Assembly: GCA_025738555.1 (NCBI GenBank)
Contig: JAOVFP010000008.1
Location: 1,426,001-1,490,000, forward strand
Direction: 5' to 3'
DNA: 64,000 nucleotides
DNA from: Cyathus striatus
Lineage: Eukaryota > Basidiomycota > Agaricomycetes > Agaricales > Nidulariaceae
The notes below the pieces were generated by a model. It did no database searches, was not told where the DNA came from, and saw only the letters and a list, made by a program, of their open reading frames with translations. This document shows positions 62,078 to 64,000 of the stretch, one piece after another (within the stretch, counting starts at the first letter, position 1; every line of letters begins with the position of its first letter). The translations under genes were made by a program, and so were the position numbers.

Positions 62078-63175
62078 GATAACAGTCACAATGTTCCAGT
62101 ACCCTTACATAAGCAGATTACGTAAGCACCAAGAGGTACAAAATGTCAAGTAAGATTAGAAATACTAGATAATTTCGACGAAGTGTTCGGACCCTATTTA
62201 TGGAAAGCCGGACAACCACGCTCAGCTACGTCAAAGTATTTGAGCTCCGACCTTCGGCTCTACGGCTTGCCGCTTATATTCGGTTCAATTTCTCGGTTCT
62301 TCGTTCGCGTACTGAATATTAAATTCTAACCCTTAATTCAAATATCCAGATCGTAGACACATTATCTGATCTACAAACTTATGTTGTAAACTGTATATAA
62401 CATTGAAACTGGTTGGCTATGATACAAGTTACGATTTATAGTGTATGTGGGCTGATAATATGTAAATCCAATAGAATGGATGCGAACGCATACAGTCCCG
62501 CAACCTGTTCACGTATCAAGCTTGAATTGAAACAACGCGTCTACATTATCGCCTCTGCCACCTCCAAACCACTCCCCAATGCTCTCAGCCTCCACCCCCT
62601 TCGCCACAATGCTTGCCACTCGATCAACACCAAGAAAGCCACCTAAATGGTTATATCACCCACTCATGTAACTGGGAGACCGCTTAGCAGTGGCACCTCA
62701 AGATCTAGTCATTTCCTTGTCAACATTTTAACATCTCTTCTACCTCTTCTTATCTTCTCATTCAATCCATGCATTCTACTTAAGAAAACTCATATTTGTC
62801 TGCTTAAAACATTTTACATATTACTGTTGTTTTCTTGGCCTTTCCTCAGCGCAGTTCGCTATTTTAGGTATATGATCTCTCTTCTACTATTTAAACTGTA
62901 CATCTAGGTATATTGCAATTCACACTCTCGAGATCTCGTCTAAGCATCCTTTATTCGTATTCTTTCGCTGTACGCAACGTTCTGCGATGCTCTATTCGAT
63001 CCAAATCGTCAATACCCCAACTTCACTCTAAAAATTCATCTCAGAACTTTGTCTCGAAGTTCTGTCTATTGCTATGTCGTTATCTCTCTCACATACATTC
63101 CTTACCACTCTATTTTGTCGCCTTAAAACCCTAACGCTGGACGGACATGCCAGCGACTTGCATTTATTTGTGTAG
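62078..63175. other. Intergenic, nothing recognised
   Basis: Short frames only (for example 62647-62907, hydrophobic but without family resemblance). 62099-62145 carries copy 2 of the dispersed repeat seen at 20836-20885. A short GC-richer inverted stretch (GAGCTCCGACCTTCGGCTCT) lies near 62240. Confidence 0.4.
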
Positions 63176-63179
63176 GAAC

Positions 63180-63960
63180 CTTCAAAACCAAGTTTACCTC
63201 TTCAGTTCTCAAGATATGTATTTCGTTCTCAAGGCCTCTGCTTCGTTTCCAAGACCTCTACTTAATATTCAAAGTCTTTGCTTTTGATATAAATGTCTCT
63301 ATTTCGGTTTGAAGCTCTGTACTTTATTCCTCATGTCTCTACATCATTCTAAATGATTCTATTTCATTCTCAGGGCTTCCAAGGTCTCTGCTTCTGTCTA
63401 AAGTATTCTGATTTTTCTGAAGGCCTTATTTTTTTTTACGAACATCTCTGTCTCATTCTCAAGATCTCTGTTTATTTTTAAGCTATATGCTTCATTATTA
63501 ATGTCCGTTACAAAGGATTCTGAGGACCTTTTATTCATTACAAACTGTCTGTTGTCCTCAAGGTCTTTGCATCGCTATGAAGCCCTGTACATTGTTCTGA
63601 ATGCATCTGCTTAGTTTGGGAGTTCTATGCCTTCAATCACAAGATCGACGTTGGTCTTAAAAGTCTCTGGTTCATTCTAAATCTCTCTATTATATTCTAA
63701 AGGCATTGCTTCGTTATGAAGCCCTGTGTATCATCCTGAACGCCTCTGATTTATTTGGAATCTCTGTGCTTCATTCTAAAAGTCTGGTTCAATCTGAATG
63801 TATCTATGATGCTCTAAATGTATTTGGAACATTATGAAGATCTGTGAATTGCTCTGATCGCCTCTGTTTCGTTTGAAGGTTCTCGGATTCATTCTCAAAG
63901 TCTCTGAATTGTTCTAAAGGACCTTCCCCTGATGTCAACATCTCTACATTGTTATCAGGG
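63180..63960 (+). repeat. Degenerate minisatellite, about 21-24-bp unit
   Basis: Text repeats a TCTCTGCTTCATTCTCAAGG-like unit about 30-35 times with heavy divergence, for example TCTCTGTCTCATTCTCAAGA, TCTCTGGTTCATTCTAAA and CTCTGTTTCGTTTGAAGG. No gene. Confidence 0.75.
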
Positions 63961-64000
63961 CATTCACAAATTGGTTTGATGAGTGTGACGTACAGTGCCG

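Overview
The window is nuclear DNA of a basidiomycete fungus, most likely an Agaricomycete. Three things point there: genes split by many introns of about 45-60 bp; families typical of mushrooms (DUF6533 membrane proteins, WSC-domain secreted proteins, an F-box protein with the usual ELLPNEILGEIF box); and basidiomycete transposon types (a Plavaka transposase remnant, a large MULE-like element, many small inverted-repeat elements). Much of the window is transposon debris.

Layout. 1-24 kb is AT-rich and repeat-dominated. It holds a decayed Plavaka transposase, a 4.3-kb inverted-repeat element with two tiers of internal tandem repeats (a relative lies at 19.9-20.8 kb), a Tc1/mariner remnant, several MITEs with readable target-site duplications, a LINE fragment inserted inside a MITE, and satellites. 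Within it are a broken flavin-dependent halogenase (8.5-10.4 kb), an apparently intact DUF6533 membrane-protein gene in about a dozen exons (13.6-15.2 kb) and a small secreted cysteine-rich protein gene (24.1 kb).

25.4-50.1 kb is a direct tandem segmental duplication. Both copies carry acetyl-CoA hydrolase (ACH1), an F-box gene and a two-WSC-domain gene in that order. Copy B (37.4-50.1 kb) keeps complete coding information for all three. Copy A (25.4-36.9 kb) keeps only the WSC gene intact; its ACH1 and F-box genes have deletions, a frameshift, nonsense changes and insertions (a pectinesterase fragment, a 647-bp fold-back palindrome and others). Copy B is interrupted near its right end by a 6.0-kb MULE-like transposon (50.1-56.2 kb) with an 8-bp target duplication, and copy A preserves the empty site.

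57-62 kb is lower in repeats and gene-bearing. After a conserved basidiomycete gene of unknown function comes the main find: a divergently arranged pair made of a secreted, repeat-bearing peptide precursor (59750-60583, minus; seven phase-0 exons, six of them carrying one NGP-x-T/S-aromatic-W repeat, five of those six ending in a dibasic site) and a UstYa-like DUF3328 oxidase (61086-62077, plus; both HxxHC motifs). This is the signature of a fungal dikaritin-type ribosomal peptide (RiPP) pathway. The expected flow is secretion, Kex2-like cleavage at the dibasic sites, and oxidative modification or cyclisation of aromatic core residues by the DUF3328 enzyme. The right end (62-64 kb) has no recognised gene and finishes in a degenerate minisatellite.
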